This document shows positions 1 through 10,636 of a stretch of 64,000 nt of DNA, in pieces (position 1 is the stretch's first letter; each line of letters begins with the position of its first letter). Origin of the DNA: Dryomyza anilis. Taxonomy: Eukaryota > Arthropoda > Insecta > Diptera > Dryomyzidae. The translations under genes and the position numbers were made by a program. A model generated the notes under the pieces. It was not told the DNA's origin. It searched no databases and saw only the letters and a list, made by a program, of their open reading frames with translations. The stretch covers positions 70,156,803 through 70,220,802 of the forward strand of contig OX638135.1 in NCBI GenBank assembly GCA_951804985.1. Reading direction: 5' to 3'.

Positions 1-241
1 ATCTTTTGATCTTTTTGATCTTTTTGATCTTTTTGATCTTTTTGATCTTTTTGATCTTTTTGATCTTTTTGATCTTTTTGATCTTTTTGATCTTTTTGAT
101 CTTTTTGATCTTTTTGATCTTTTTGATCTTTTTGATCTTTTTGATCTTTTTGATCTTTTTGATCTTTTTGATCTTTTTGATCTTTTTGATCTTTTTGATC
201 TTTTTGATCTTTTTGATCTTTTTGATCTTTTTGATCTTTTT
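1..241. repeat. T-unit array, 26 units plus a partial unit
   Basis: Perfect GATCTTTTT units from position 8. The window opens inside a shortened unit, so the array continues to the left. Confidence 0.97.
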
Positions 242-331
242 GATCTTTTAGATCTTTTAGATCTTTTAGATCTTTTAGACGTTTTAGACCTTTTTAATCT
301 TTTTAATCTTTTTGATCTTTTTAATCTTTTT
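242..331. repeat. Array junction with GACGTTTTA and GACCTTTTT
   Basis: Four A-units, then GACGTTTTA, GACCTTTTT and AATCTTTTT units lead into the next T array. A longer homologous junction lies at 2,550-2,693, 2,308 bp downstream. Confidence 0.9.
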
Positions 332-736
332 GATCTTTTTGATCTTTTTGATCTTTTTGATCTTTTTGATATTTTTGATCTTTTTGATCTTTTTGATCTT
401 TTTGATCTTTTTGATCTTTTTGATCTTTTTGATCTTTTTGATCTTTTTGATCTTTTTGATCTTTTTGATCTTTTTGATCTTTTTGATCTTTTTGATCTTT
501 TTGATCTTTTTGATCTTTTTGATCTTTTTGATCTTTTTGATCTTTTTGATCTTTTTGATCTTTTTGATCTTTTTGATCTTTTTGATCTTTTTGATCTTTT
601 TGATCTTTTTGATCTTTTTGATCTTTTTGATCTTTTTGATCTTTTTGATCTTTTTGATCTTTTTGATCTTTTTGATCTTTTTGATCTTTTTGATCTTTTT
701 GATCTTTTTGATCTTTTTGATCTTTTTGATCTTTTT
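332..736. repeat. T-unit array, 45 units
   Basis: GATCTTTTT units with a single GATATTTTT at 368. It ends directly at an MA module. Confidence 0.96.
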
Positions 737-862
737 GGTATTTTTGATATTTTTGATATTTTTGATATTTTTGATCGTTTTGATCTTTGTGATCTTTTTG
801 ACCTTTTTGATGTTTTCGATCTTTTCGATCTTTTCGATCATTTCGATCTTTTTGATCTCTTT
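737..862. repeat. MA module 1 (14 units, 126 bp)
   Basis: Unit order: GGTATTTTT, three GATATTTTT, GATCGTTTT, GATCTTTGT, T-unit, GACCTTTTT, GATGTTTTC, two GATCTTTTC, GATCATTTC, T-unit, GATCTCTTT. The copy at 3,090 has the same length and nearly the same order. Confidence 0.92.
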
Positions 863-1204
863 GATCTTTTTGATCTTTTTGATCTTTTTGATCTTTTTGA
901 TCTTTTTGATCTTTTTGATCTTTTTGATCTTTTTGATCTTTTTGATCTTTTATATCTTTTAGATCTTTTAGATCTTTTAGACTTTTTAGACCTCTTAGAC
1001 ATTTTAGTTCTTTTAGACTTTTTAGACCTCTTAGACCTTTTAGTTCTTTTTGATCTTTTTGATCTTTTTGATCTTTTTGATCTTTTTGATCTTTTTGATC
1101 TTTTATATCTTTTAGATCTTTTAGATCTTTTAGACTTTTTAGACCTCTTAGACATTTTAGTTCTTTTAGACTTTTTAGACCTCTTAGACCTTTTAGTTCT
1201 TTTT
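863..1204. repeat. Short T arrays with tandem P modules 1 and 2
   Basis: Nine T-units, then P1 (944-1,051) and P2 (1,097-1,204), each 108 bp and 153 bp apart. P runs from TATCTTTTA through GACTTTTTA, GACCTCTTA, GACATTTTA and GTTCTTTTA to a final GTTCTTTTT. Confidence 0.9.
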
Positions 1205-1429
1205 GATCTTTTTGATCTTTTTGATCTTTTTGATCTTTTTGATCTTTTTGATCTTTTTGATCTTTTTGATCTTTTTGATCTTTTTGATCTTTTTGATCTT
1301 TTTGATCTTTTTGATCTTTTTGATCTTTTTGATCTTTTTGATCTTTTTGATCTTTTTGATCTTTTTGATCTTTTTGATCTTTTTGATCTTTTTGATCTTT
1401 TTGATCTTTTTGATCTTTTTGATCTTTTT
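1205..1429. repeat. T-unit array, 25 units
   Basis: Perfect GATCTTTTT units between P2 and a partial MA module. Confidence 0.96.
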
Positions 1430-1649
1430 GATCTTTTCGATCTTTTAGATCTTTTCGATCTTTTCGATCTTTTCGATCATTTCGATCTTTTTGATCTCTT
1501 TGATCTTTTTCATCTTTTTTAAATGTTTTTGATCTTTTTGATCTTTTTGATCTTTTTTAAATGTTTTTGATCTTTTTGATCTTTTTGATCTTTTTGATCT
1601 TTTTGATCTTTTTGATCTTTTTGATCTTTTTGATCTTTTTGATCTTTTT
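1430..1649. repeat. Partial MA module with two K elements
   Basis: The GATCTTTTC/GATCATTTC/GATCTCTTT half of MA (1,430-1,501) is followed by K at 1,511-1,530, which begins C instead of G. A second K lies at 1,549-1,568, followed by nine T-units. Confidence 0.9.
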
Positions 1650-1766
1650 GATCTTTTATATCTTTTAGATCTTTTAGATCTTTTAGACTTTTTAGACCTC
1701 TTAGACATTTTAGTTCTTTTAGACTTTTTAGACCTCTTAGACCTCTTAGACCTTTTAGTTCTTTTA
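1650..1766. repeat. P module 3 (13 units)
   Basis: Same order as P1 with one extra GACCTCTTA, and it ends in GTTCTTTTA. Confidence 0.9.
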
Positions 1767-2549
1767 GATCTTTTTGATCTTTTTGATCTTTTTGATCTTT
1801 TTGATCTTTTTGATCTTTTTGATCTTTTTGATCTTTTTGATCTTTTTGATCTTTTTGATCTTTTTGATCTTTTTGATCTTTTTGATCTTTTTGATCTTTT
1901 TGATCTTTTTGATCTTTTTGATCTTTTTGATCTTTTTGATCTTTTTGATCTTTTTGATCTTTTTGATCTTTTTGATCTTTTTGATCTTTTTGATCTTTTT
2001 GATCTTTTTGATCTTTTTGATCTTTTTGATCTTTTTGATCTTTTTGATCTTTTTGATCTTTTTGATCTTTTTGATCTTTTTGATCTTTTTGATCTTTTTG
2101 ATCTTTTTGATCTTTTTGATCTTTTTGATCTTTTTGATCTTTTTGATCTTTTTGATCTTTTTGATCTTTTTGATCTTTTTGATCTTTTTGATCTTTTTGA
2201 TCTTTTTGATCTTTTTGATCTTTTTGATCTTTTTGATCTTTTTGATCTTTTTGATCTTTTTGATCTTTTTGATCTTTTTGATCTTTTTGATCTTTTTGAT
2301 CTTTTTGATCTTTTTGATCTTTTTGATCTTTTTGATCTTTTTGATCTTTTTGATCTTTTTGATCTTTTTGATCTTTTTGATCTTTTTGATCTTTTTGATC
2401 TTTTTGATCTTTTTGATCTTTTTGATCTTTTTGATCTTTTTGATCTTTTTGATCTTTTTGATCTTTTTGATCTTTTTGATCTTTTTGATCTTTTTGATCT
2501 TTTTGATCTTTTTGATCTTTTTGATCTTTTTGATCTTTTTGATCTTTTT
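1767..2549. repeat. T-unit array, 87 units
   Basis: Uninterrupted perfect GATCTTTTT over 783 bp. Confidence 0.97.
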
Positions 2550-2693
2550 GATCTTTTAGATCTTTTAGATCTTTTAGATCTTTTAGATCTTTTAGATCTT
2601 TTAGACGTTTTAGACCTTTTTGATCTTTTTAATCTTTTTAATCTTTTTAATCTTTTTAATCTTTTTGATATTTTTAATCTTTTTAATCTTTTT
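2550..2693. repeat. Array junction with GACGTTTTA, GACCTTTTT and AATCTTTTT
   Basis: Six A-units, GACGTTTTA, GACCTTTTT, a T-unit, then six AATCTTTTT units with one GATATTTTT among them. Expanded homologue of 242-331. Confidence 0.9.
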
Positions 2694-3089
2694 GATCTTT
2701 TTGATCTTTTTGATCTTTTTGATCTTTTTGATCTTTTTGATCTTTTTGATCTTTTTGATCTTTTTGATCTTTTTGATCTTTTTGATCTTTTTGATCTTTT
2801 TGATCTTTTTGATCTTTTTGATCTTTTTGATCTTTTTGATCTTTTTGATCTTTTTGATCTTTTTGATCTTTTTGATCTTTTTGATCTTTTTGATCTTTTT
2901 GATCTTTTTGATCTTTTTGATCTTTTTGATCTTTTTGATCTTTTTGATCTTTTTGATCTTTTTGATCTTTTTGATCTTTTTGATCTTTTTGATCTTTTTG
3001 ATCTTTTTGATCTTTTTGATCTTTTTGATCTTTTTGATCTTTTTGATCTTTTTGATCTTTTTGATCTTTTTGATCTTTTTGATCTTTTT
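2694..3089. repeat. T-unit array, 44 units
   Basis: Perfect GATCTTTTT units between the junction and MA module 2. Confidence 0.96.
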
Positions 3090-3215
3090 GGTATTTTTGA
3101 TATTTTTGATATTTTTGATATTTTTGATCGTTTTGATCTTTGTGATCTTTTTGAATTTTTTGATGTTTTCGATCTTTTCGATCTTTTCGATCATTTCGAT
3201 CTTTTTGATCTCTTT
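3090..3215. repeat. MA module 2 (14 units, 126 bp)
   Basis: Near-identical to MA1. The expected GACCTTTTT unit reads GAATTTTTT. Confidence 0.92.
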
Positions 3216-3466
3216 GATCTTTTTGATCTTTTTGATCTTTTTGATCTTTTTGATCTTTTTGATCTTTTTGATCTTTTTGATCTTTTTGATCTTTTTGATC
3301 TTTTTGATCTTTTTGATCTTTTTGATCTTTTTGATCTTTTTGATCTTTTTGATCTTTTTGATCTTTTATATCTTTTAGATCTTTTAGATCTTTTAGACTT
3401 TTAGACCTCTTAGACATTTTAGTTCTTTTAGACTTTTTAGACCTCTTAGACCTTTTAGTTCTTTTT
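3216..3466. repeat. 16 T-units followed by P module 4
   Basis: T-units to 3,359, then P4 (3,360-3,466). P4 contains one 8-bp unit (GACTTTTA), which shifts the 9-bp phase by one. Confidence 0.9.
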
Positions 3467-3700
3467 GATCGTTTTGATCTTTTTGATCTTTTTGATCTTT
3501 TTGATCTTTTTGATCTTTTTGATCTTTTTGATCTTTTTGATCTTTTTGATCTTTTTGATCTTTTTGATCTTTTTGATCTTTTTGATCTTTTTGATCTTTT
3601 TGATCTTTTTGATCTTTTTGATCTTTTTGATCTTTTTGATCTTTTTGATCTTTTTGATCTTTTTGATCTTTTTGATCTTTTTGATCTTTTTGATCTTTTT
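3467..3700. repeat. T-unit array, 26 units
   Basis: The first unit is GATCGTTTT; the rest are GATCTTTTT. Confidence 0.95.
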
Positions 3701-3855
3701 GGTATTTTTGATATTTTTGATATTTTTGATATTTTTGATCGTTTTGATCTTTTTGATCTTTTTGACCTTTTTGATGTTTTCGATCTTTTCGATCTTTTCG
3801 ATCATTTCGATCTTTTTGATCTCTTTGATCTTTTTGATCTTTTTTAAATGTTTTT
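3701..3855. repeat. MA module 3 with K element
   Basis: MA occupies 3,701-3,826, again exactly 126 bp. It is followed by one T-unit and K, with AAATG starting 20 bp after the closing GATCTCTTT. Confidence 0.92.
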
Positions 3856-4107
3856 GATCTTTTTGATCTTTTTGATCTTTTTGATCTTTTTGATCTTTTT
3901 GATCTTTTTGATCTTTTTGATCTTTTTGATCTTTTTGATCTTTTTGATCTTTTTGATCTTTTTGATCTTTTTGATCTTTTTGATCTTTTTGATCTTTTTG
4001 ATCTTTTTGATCTTTTTGATCTTTTTGATCTTTTTGATCTTTTTGATCTTTTTGATCTTTTTGATCTTTTTGATCTTTTTGATCTTTTTGATCTTTTTGA
4101 TCTTTTT
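3856..4107. repeat. T-unit array, 28 units
   Basis: Perfect GATCTTTTT units. Phase is shifted by two relative to the preceding array because K is 20 bp long. Confidence 0.96.
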
Positions 4108-4388
4108 GATCTTTTCGATCTTTTAGATCTTTTCGATCTTTTCGATCTTTTCGATCTTTTCGATCATTTCGATCTTTTTGATCTCTTTGATCTTTTTGAT
4201 CTTTTTTAAATGTTTTTGATCTTTTTGATCTTTTTGATCTTTTTGATCTTTTTGATCTTTTTGATCTTTTTGATCTTTTATATCTTTTAGATCTTTTAGA
4301 TCTTTTAGACTTTTTAGACCTCTTAGACATTTTAGTTCTTTTAGACTTTTTAGACCTCTTAGACCTTTTAGTTCTTTTAGTTCTTTTT
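4108..4388. repeat. Partial MA, K, six T-units and P module 5
   Basis: The MA 3' half (4,108-4,188) is followed by K ending at 4,217, six T-units, then P5 (4,272-4,388). P5 ends in GTTCTTTTA, GTTCTTTTT. Confidence 0.9.
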
Positions 4389-4793
4389 GATCTTTTTGAT
4401 CTTTTTGATCTTTTTGATCTTTTTGATCTTTTTGATCTTTTTGATCTTTTTGATCTTTTTGATCTTTTTGATCTTTTTGATCTTTTTGATCTTTTTGATC
4501 TTTTTGATCTTTTTGATCTTTTTGATCTTTTTGATCTTTTTGATCTTTTTGATCTTTTTGATCTTTTTGATCTTTTTGATCTTTTTGATCTTTTTGATCT
4601 TTTTGATCTTTTTGATCTTTTTGATCTTTTTGATCTTTTTGATCTTTTTGATCTTTTTGATCTTTTTGATCTTTTTGATCTTTTTGATCTTTTTGATCTT
4701 TTTGATCTTTTTGATCTTTTTGATCTTTTTGATCTTTTTGATCTTTTTGATCTTTTTGATCTTTTTGATCTTTTTGATCTTTTTGATCTTTTT
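4389..4793. repeat. T-unit array, 45 units
   Basis: Perfect GATCTTTTT units after P5. Confidence 0.96.
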
Positions 4794-4856
4794 GATCTTT
4801 TCGATCTTTTAGATCTTTTAGATCTCTTAGATCTTTTAGACCTTTAAGACCTTTTT
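4794..4856. repeat. Array junction GACCTTTAA, GACCTTTTT
   Basis: GATCTTTTC, A-units with one GATCTCTTA, then GACCTTTAA and GACCTTTTT. The same sequence of units recurs at 8,097-8,150 and 10,583-10,636. Confidence 0.9.
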
Positions 4857-5346
4857 GATCTTTTTGATCTTTTTGATCTTTTTGATCTTTTTGATCTTTT
4901 TGATCTTTTTGATCTTTTTGATCTTTTTGATCTTTTTGATCTTTTTGATCTTTTTGATCTTTTTGATCTTTTTGATCTTTTTGATCTTTTTGATCTTTTT
5001 GATCTTTTTGATCTTTTTGATCTTTTTGATCTTTTTGATCTTTTTGATCTTTTTGATCTTTTTGATCTTTTTGATCTTTTTGATCTTTTTTAAATGTTTT
5101 TGATCTTTTTGATCTTTTTGATCTTTTTGATCTTTTTGATCTTTTTGATCTTTTTGATCTTTTTGATCTTTTTGATCTTTTTGATCTTTTTTAAATGTTT
5201 TTGATCTTTTTGATCTTTTTGATCTTTTTGATCTTTTTGATCTTTTTGATCTTTTTGATCTTTTTGATCTTTTTGATCTTTTTGATCTTTTTGATCTTTT
5301 TGATCTTTTTGATCTTTTTGATCTTTTTGATCTTTTTGATCTTTTT
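4857..5346. repeat. T-unit arrays split by two K elements
   Basis: 25 T-units, K (5,082-5,101), nine T-units, K (5,183-5,202), then 16 T-units. Confidence 0.94.
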
Positions 5347-5582
5347 GATCTTTTCGATCTTTTAGATCTCTTAGATCTTTTTGATCTCTTTGATCTTTTT
5401 GATCTTTTTTAAATGTTTTTGATCTTTTTGATCTTTTTGATCTTTTTGATCTTTTTGATCTTTTTGATCTTTTTGATCTTTTTGATCTTTTATATCTTTT
5501 ATATCTTTTAGATCTTTTAGATCTTTTAGACCTTTTAGACATTTTAGACCTTTTAGACCTTTTAGACTTTTTAGATCTTTTT
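5347..5582. repeat. Partial MA, K, seven T-units and P module 6
   Basis: A short MA remnant (5,347-5,391) with K, then T-units. The P variant at 5,484-5,582 has two consecutive TATCTTTTA units and GACCTTTTA/GACATTTTA in place of the GTTC units. Confidence 0.88.
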
Positions 5583-5791
5583 GATATTTTTGATATTTTT
5601 GATCTTTTTGATCGTTTTGATCTTTTTGATCTTTTTGATCTTTTTGATCTTTTTGACCTTTTTGATGTTTTCGATCTTTTCGATCTCTTCGATTTTTTCG
5701 ATCTTTTCGATCTTTTCGATCTTTTCGATCTTTTCGATCTTTTCGATCTTTTTGATCTCTTTGATCTTTTTGATCTTTTTTAAATGTTTTT
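5583..5791. repeat. Expanded MA variant (20 units) with K
   Basis: Starts GATATTTTT twice rather than GGTATTTTT. It contains GATGTTTTC, GATCTCTTC, GATTTTTTC and a run of GATCTTTTC units, closing with GATCTCTTT at 5,754 and K. Confidence 0.88.
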
Positions 5792-5944
5792 GATCTTTTT
5801 GATCTTTTTGATTTTTTTGATCTTTTTGATCTTTTATATCTTTTAGATCTTTTAGATCTTTTAGACCTTTTAGACCTTTTAGACCTTTCAGACCTTTTAG
5901 ACCTTTTAGACCTTTTAGACCTTTTAGATCTTTTAGATCTTTTA
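5792..5944. repeat. Four T-like units and P module 7 (GACC-rich)
   Basis: One unit is GATTTTTTT. The P variant from 5,828 carries a run of GACCTTTTA units with one GACCTTTCA. Confidence 0.88.
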
Positions 5945-7507
5945 GATCTTTTTGATCTTTTTGATCTCTTTGATCTTTTTGATCTTTTTGATCTTTTTGA
6001 TCTTTTTGATCTTTTTGATCTTTTTGATCTTTTTGATCTTTTTGATCTTTTTGATCTTTTTGATCTTTTTGATCTTTTTGATCTTTTTGATCTTTTTGAT
6101 CTTTTTGATCTTTTTGATCTTTTTGATCTTTTTGATCTTTTTGATCTTTTTGATCTTTTTGATCTTTTTGATCTTTTTGATCTTTTTGATCTTTTTGATC
6201 TTTTTGATCTTTTTGATCTTTTTGATCTTTTTGATCTTTTTGATCTTTTTGATCTTTTTGATCTTTTTGATCTTTTTGATCTTTTTGATCTTTTTGATTT
6301 TTTGATCTTTTTGATTTTTTGATCTTTTTGATTTTTTGATCTTTTTGATCTTTTTGATCTTTTTGATCTTTTTGATCTTTTTGATCTTTTTGATCTTTTT
6401 GATCTTTTTGATCTTTTTGATCTTTTTGATCTTTTTGATCTTTTTGATCTTTTTGATCTTTTTGATCTTTTTGATCTTTTTGATCTTTTTGATCTTTTTG
6501 ATCTTTTTGATCTTTTTGATCTTTTTGATCTTTTTGATCTTTTTGATCTTTTTGATCTTTTTGATCTTTTTGATCTTTTTGATCTTTTTGATCTTTTTGA
6601 TCTTTTTGATCTTTTTGATCTTTTTGATCTTTTTGATCTTTTTGATCTTTTTGATCTTTTTGATCTTTTTGATCTTTTTGATCTTTTTGATCTTTTTGAT
6701 CTTTTTGATCTTTTTGATCTTTTTGATCTTTTTGATCTTTTTGATCTTTTTGATCTTTTTGATCTTTTTGATCTTTTTGATCTTTTTGATCTTTTTGATC
6801 TTTTTGATCTTTTTGATCTTTTTGATCTTTTTGATCTTTTTGATCTTTTTGATCTTTTTGATCTTTTTGATCTTTTTGATCTTTTTGATCTTTTTGATCT
6901 TTTTGATCTTTTTGATCTTTTTGATCTTTTTGATCTTTTTGATCTTTTTGATCTTTTTGATCTTTTTGATCTTTTTGATCTTTTTGATCTTTTTGATCTT
7001 TTTGATCTTTTTGATCTTTTTGATCTTTTTGATCTTTTTGATCTTTTTGATCTTTTTGATCTTTTTGATCTTTTTGATCTTTTTGATCTTTTTGATCTTT
7101 TTGATCTTTTTGATCTTTTTGATCTTTTTGATCTTTTTGATATTTTTGATCTTTTTGATCTTTTTGATCTTTTTGATCTTTTTGATCTTTTTGATCTTTT
7201 TGATCTTTTTGATCTTTTTGATCTTTTTGATCTTTTTGATCTTTTTGATCTTTTTGATCTTTTTGATCTTTTTGATCTTTTTGATCTTTTTGATCTTTTT
7301 GATCTTTTTGATCTTTTTGATCTTTTTGATCTTCTTGATATTTTTGATATTTTTGATCTTTTTGATCTTTTTGATCTTTTTGATCTTTTTGATCTTTTTG
7401 ATCTTTTTGATCTTTTTGATCTTTTTGATCTTTTTGATCTTTTTGATCTTTTTGATCTTTTTGATCTTTTTGATCTTTTTGATCTTTTTGATCTTTTTGA
7501 TCTTTTT
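5945..7507. repeat. Long T-unit array, about 1.56 kb
   Basis: Mostly perfect GATCTTTTT. Three 8-bp GATTTTTT units cluster near 6,295-6,335. GATATTTTT variants occur near 7,139 and, with a GATCTTCTT, near 7,328-7,355. Confidence 0.95.
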
Positions 7508-7662
7508 GGTATTTTTGATATTTTTGATCGTTTTGATCTTTTTGATCTTTTTGACCTTTTTGATGTTTTCGATCTTTTTGATGTTTTCGATCTTTTCGAT
7601 CTTTTCGATCATTTCGATCTTTTTGATCTCTTTGATCTTTTTGATCTTTTTTAAATGTTTTT
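7508..7662. repeat. MA module 4 with K
   Basis: 126 bp again (7,508-7,633), although two GATATTTTT units are lost and a second GATGTTTTC pair is gained. K follows with the standard 20-bp offset. Confidence 0.92.
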
Positions 7663-7961
7663 GATCTTTTTGATCTTTTTGATCTTTTTGATCTTTTTGA
7701 CCTTTTATATCTTTTAGATCTTTTAGATCTTTTAGATCTTTTCGATCTTTTCGATCATTTCGATCTTTTTGATCTCTTTGATCTTTTTGATCTTTTTTAA
7801 ATGTTTTTGATCTTTTTGATCTTTTTGATCTTTTTGATCTTTTTGACCTTTTATATCTTTTAGATCTTTTAGATCTTTTAGACTTTTTAGACCTCTTAGA
7901 CCTTTTAGTTCGTTTAGACTTTTTGGACTTTTTAGACCTCTTAGACCTTTTAGTTCTTTTT
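7663..7961. repeat. P modules 8 and 9 with a partial MA and K between
   Basis: P8 is cut to four units (7,699-7,734). An MA remnant (7,735-7,779) and K follow. P9 (7,845-7,961) begins GACCTTTTA, TATCTTTTA and includes GGACTTTTT. Confidence 0.88.
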
Positions 7962-8338
7962 GATCTTTTTGATCTTTTTGATCTTTTTGATCTTTTTGAT
8001 CTTTTTGATCTTTTTGATCTTTTTGATCTTTTTGATCTTTTTGATCTTTTTGATCTTTTTGATCTTTTTGATCTTTTTGATCTTTTTGATCTTTTTGATC
8101 TTTTAGATCTTTTAGATCTCTTAGATCTTTTAGACCTTTAAGACCTTTTTGATCTTTTTGATCTTTTTGATCTTTTTGATCTTTTTGATCTTTGATTTTT
8201 TGATCTTTTTTAAATGTTTTTGATCTTTTTGATATTTTTGATCTTTTTGATCTTTTATATCTTTTAGATCTTTTAGACCTTTTAGACCTTTTAGACCTTT
8301 TAGATCTTTTTGATCATTTTGATCTTTTTAATCTTTTA
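7962..8338. repeat. 15 T-units, GACC junction, K and P module 10
   Basis: The junction GATCTCTTA, GACCTTTAA, GACCTTTTT lies at 8,097-8,150. K is at 8,202-8,221. P10 (8,249-8,338) ends with GATCATTTT and AATCTTTTA, leading into an A array. Confidence 0.88.
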
Positions 8339-8779
8339 GATCTTTTAGATCTTTTAGATCTTTTAGATCTTTTAGATCTTATAGATCTTTTAGATCTTTT
8401 AGATCTTTTAGATCATTTAGATCTTTTAGATCTTTTAGATCTTTTAGATCTTTTAGATCTTTTAGATCTTTTAGATCTTTTAGATCTTATAGATCTTTTA
8501 GATCTTTTAGATCTTTTAGATCATTTAGATCTTTTAGATCTTTTAGATCTTTTAGATCTTTTAGATCTTTTAGATCTTTTAGATCTTTTAGATCTTTTAG
8601 ATCTTTTAGATCTTTTAGATCTTTTAGATCTTTTAGATCTTTTAGATCTTTTAGATCTTTTAGATCTTTTAGATCTTTTAGATCTTTTAGATCTTTTAGA
8701 TCTTTTAGATCTTTTAGATCTTTTAGATCTTATAGATCTTTTAGATCTTTTAGATCTTTTAGATCATTTAGATCTTTTA
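8339..8779. repeat. A-unit array, 49 units, with internal subrepeat
   Basis: GATCTTTTA units. GATCTTATA (8,375, 8,483, 8,726) is followed exactly 36 bp later each time by GATCATTTA (8,411, 8,519, 8,762). Confidence 0.94.
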
Positions 8780-9075
8780 GATCTTTTTGATCTTTTTGAT
8801 CTTTTTGATCTTTTTGATCTTTTTGATCTTTTTGATCTTTTTGATCTTTTTGATCTTTTTGATCTTTTTGATCTTTTTGATCTTTTTGATCTTTTTGATC
8901 TTTTTGATATTTTTGATCTTTTTGATCTTTTTGATCTTTTTGATCTTTTTGATCTTTTTGATCTTTTTGATCTTTTTGATTTTTTGATCTTTTTGATCTT
9001 TTTGATCTTTTTGATCTTTTTGATCTTTTTGATCTTTTTGATCTTTTTGATCTTTTTGATCTTTTTGATCTTTTT
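8780..9075. repeat. T-unit array, about 33 units
   Basis: One GATATTTTT near 8,906 and one 8-bp GATTTTTT near 8,978; otherwise GATCTTTTT. Confidence 0.95.
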
Positions 9076-9365
9076 GGTATTTTTGATATTTTTGATATTT
9101 TTGATATTTTTGATCGTTTTGATCTTTTTGATCTTTTTGACCTTTTTGATGTTTTCGATCTTTTTGATGTTTTCGATCTTTTCGATCATTTCGATCTTTT
9201 TGATCTCTTTGATATTTTTGATCTTTTTTAAATGTTTTTGATCTTTTTGATCTTTTTGATCTTTTATATCTTTTAGATCTTTTAGATCTTTTAGACTTTT
9301 TAGACCTCTTAGACCTTTTAGTTCTTTTAGACTTTTTAGACCTCTTAGACCTTTTAGTTCTATTT
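9076..9365. repeat. MA module 5, K and P module 11
   Basis: MA is 135 bp (15 units), followed by GATATTTTT and K (9,220-9,239). P11 (9,258-9,365) ends in GTTCTATTT. Confidence 0.9.
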
Positions 9366-10076
9366 GATCTTTTTGATCTTTTTGATCTTTTTGATCTTTT
9401 TGATCTTTTTGATCTTTTTGATTTTTTTGATCTTTTTGATCTTTTTGATCTTTTTGATCTTTTTGATCTTTTTGATCTTTTTGATCTTTTTGATCTTTTT
9501 GATCTTTTTGATCTTTTTGATCTTTTTGATCTTTTTGATCTTTTTGATCTTTTTGATCTTTTTGATCTTTTTGATCTTTTTGATCTTTTTGATCTTTTTG
9601 ATCTTTTTGATCTTTTTGATCTTTTTGATCTTTTTGATCTTTTTGATCTTTTTGATCTTTTTGATCTTTTTGATCTTTTTGATCTTTTTGATCTTTTTGA
9701 TCTTTTTGATCTTTTTGATCTTTTTGATCTTTTTGATCTTTTTGATCTTTTTGATCTTTTTGATCTTTTTGATCTTTTTGATCTTTTTGATCTTTTTGAT
9801 CTTTTTGATCTTTTTGATCTTTTTGATCTTTTTGATCTTTTTGATCTTTTTGATCTTTTTGATCTTTTTTATCTTTTTTATCTTTTTGATCTTTTTGATC
9901 TTTTTGATCTTTTTGATCTTTTTGATCTTTTTGATCTTTTTGATCTTTTTGATCTTTTTGATCTTTTTGATCTTTTTGATCTTTTTGATCTTTTTGATCT
10001 TTTTGATCTTTTTGATCTTTTTGATCTTTTTGATCTTTTTGATCTTTTTGATATTTTTGATCTTTTTGATCTTTTT
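9366..10076. repeat. T-unit array, 79 units
   Basis: GATCTTTTT with one GATTTTTTT near 9,420, two TATCTTTTT units near 9,870 and one GATATTTTT near 10,050. Confidence 0.95.
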
Positions 10077-10222
10077 GGTATTTTTGATATTTTTGATCTT
10101 TTTGATCGTTTTGATCTTTTTGATCTTTTTGACCTTTTTGATGTTTTCGATCTTTTTGATGTTTTCGATCTTTTCGATCTTTTTGATCTCTTTGATCTTT
10201 TTGATCTTTTTTAAATGTTTTT
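10077..10222. repeat. MA module 6 with K
   Basis: MA is 117 bp (13 units) and lacks GATCATTTC. K follows at the usual offset. Confidence 0.91.
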
Positions 10223-10636
10223 GATCTTTTTGATCTTTTTGATCTTTTTGATCTTTTTGATCTTTTTGATCTTTTTGATCTTTTTGATCTTTTTGATCTT
10301 TTTGATCTTTTTGATCTTTTTGATCTTTTTGATCTTTTTGACCTTTTATATCTTTTAGATCTTTTAGATCTTTTAGACTTTTTAGACCTCTTAGACCTTT
10401 TAGTTCTTTTAGACTTTTTGGACTTTTTAGACCTCTTAGACCTTTTAGTTCTTTTTGATCTTTTTGATCTTTTTGATCTTTTTGATCTTTTTGATCTTTT
10501 TGATCTTTTTGATCTTTTTGATCTTTTTGATCTTTTTGATCTTTTTGATCTTTTTGATCTTTTTGATCTTTTTGATCTTTTTGATCTTTTAGATCTTTTA
10601 GATCTCTTAGATCTTTTAGACCTTTAAGACCTTTTT
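10223..10636. repeat. T-units, P module 12, T-units and GACC junction
   Basis: 13 T-units, P12 (10,340-10,456), 14 T-units, then GATCTCTTA, GACCTTTAA, GACCTTTTT (10,583-10,636). This repeats the order at 7,809-8,150 about 2.49 kb upstream. Confidence 0.9.

Noticed and set aside
5837..5944. Telomere-like repeat (TTTTAGACC runs)
   Set aside because: Similar in look to TTTTAGGG-type telomeres but lacks the G-run and is a GACC variant of the local unit.
5942..7612. Open frame of 556 codons on the minus strand resembling a lysine-rich protein
   Set aside because: It simply covers the long T array and MA module 4; composition follows from the repeat.
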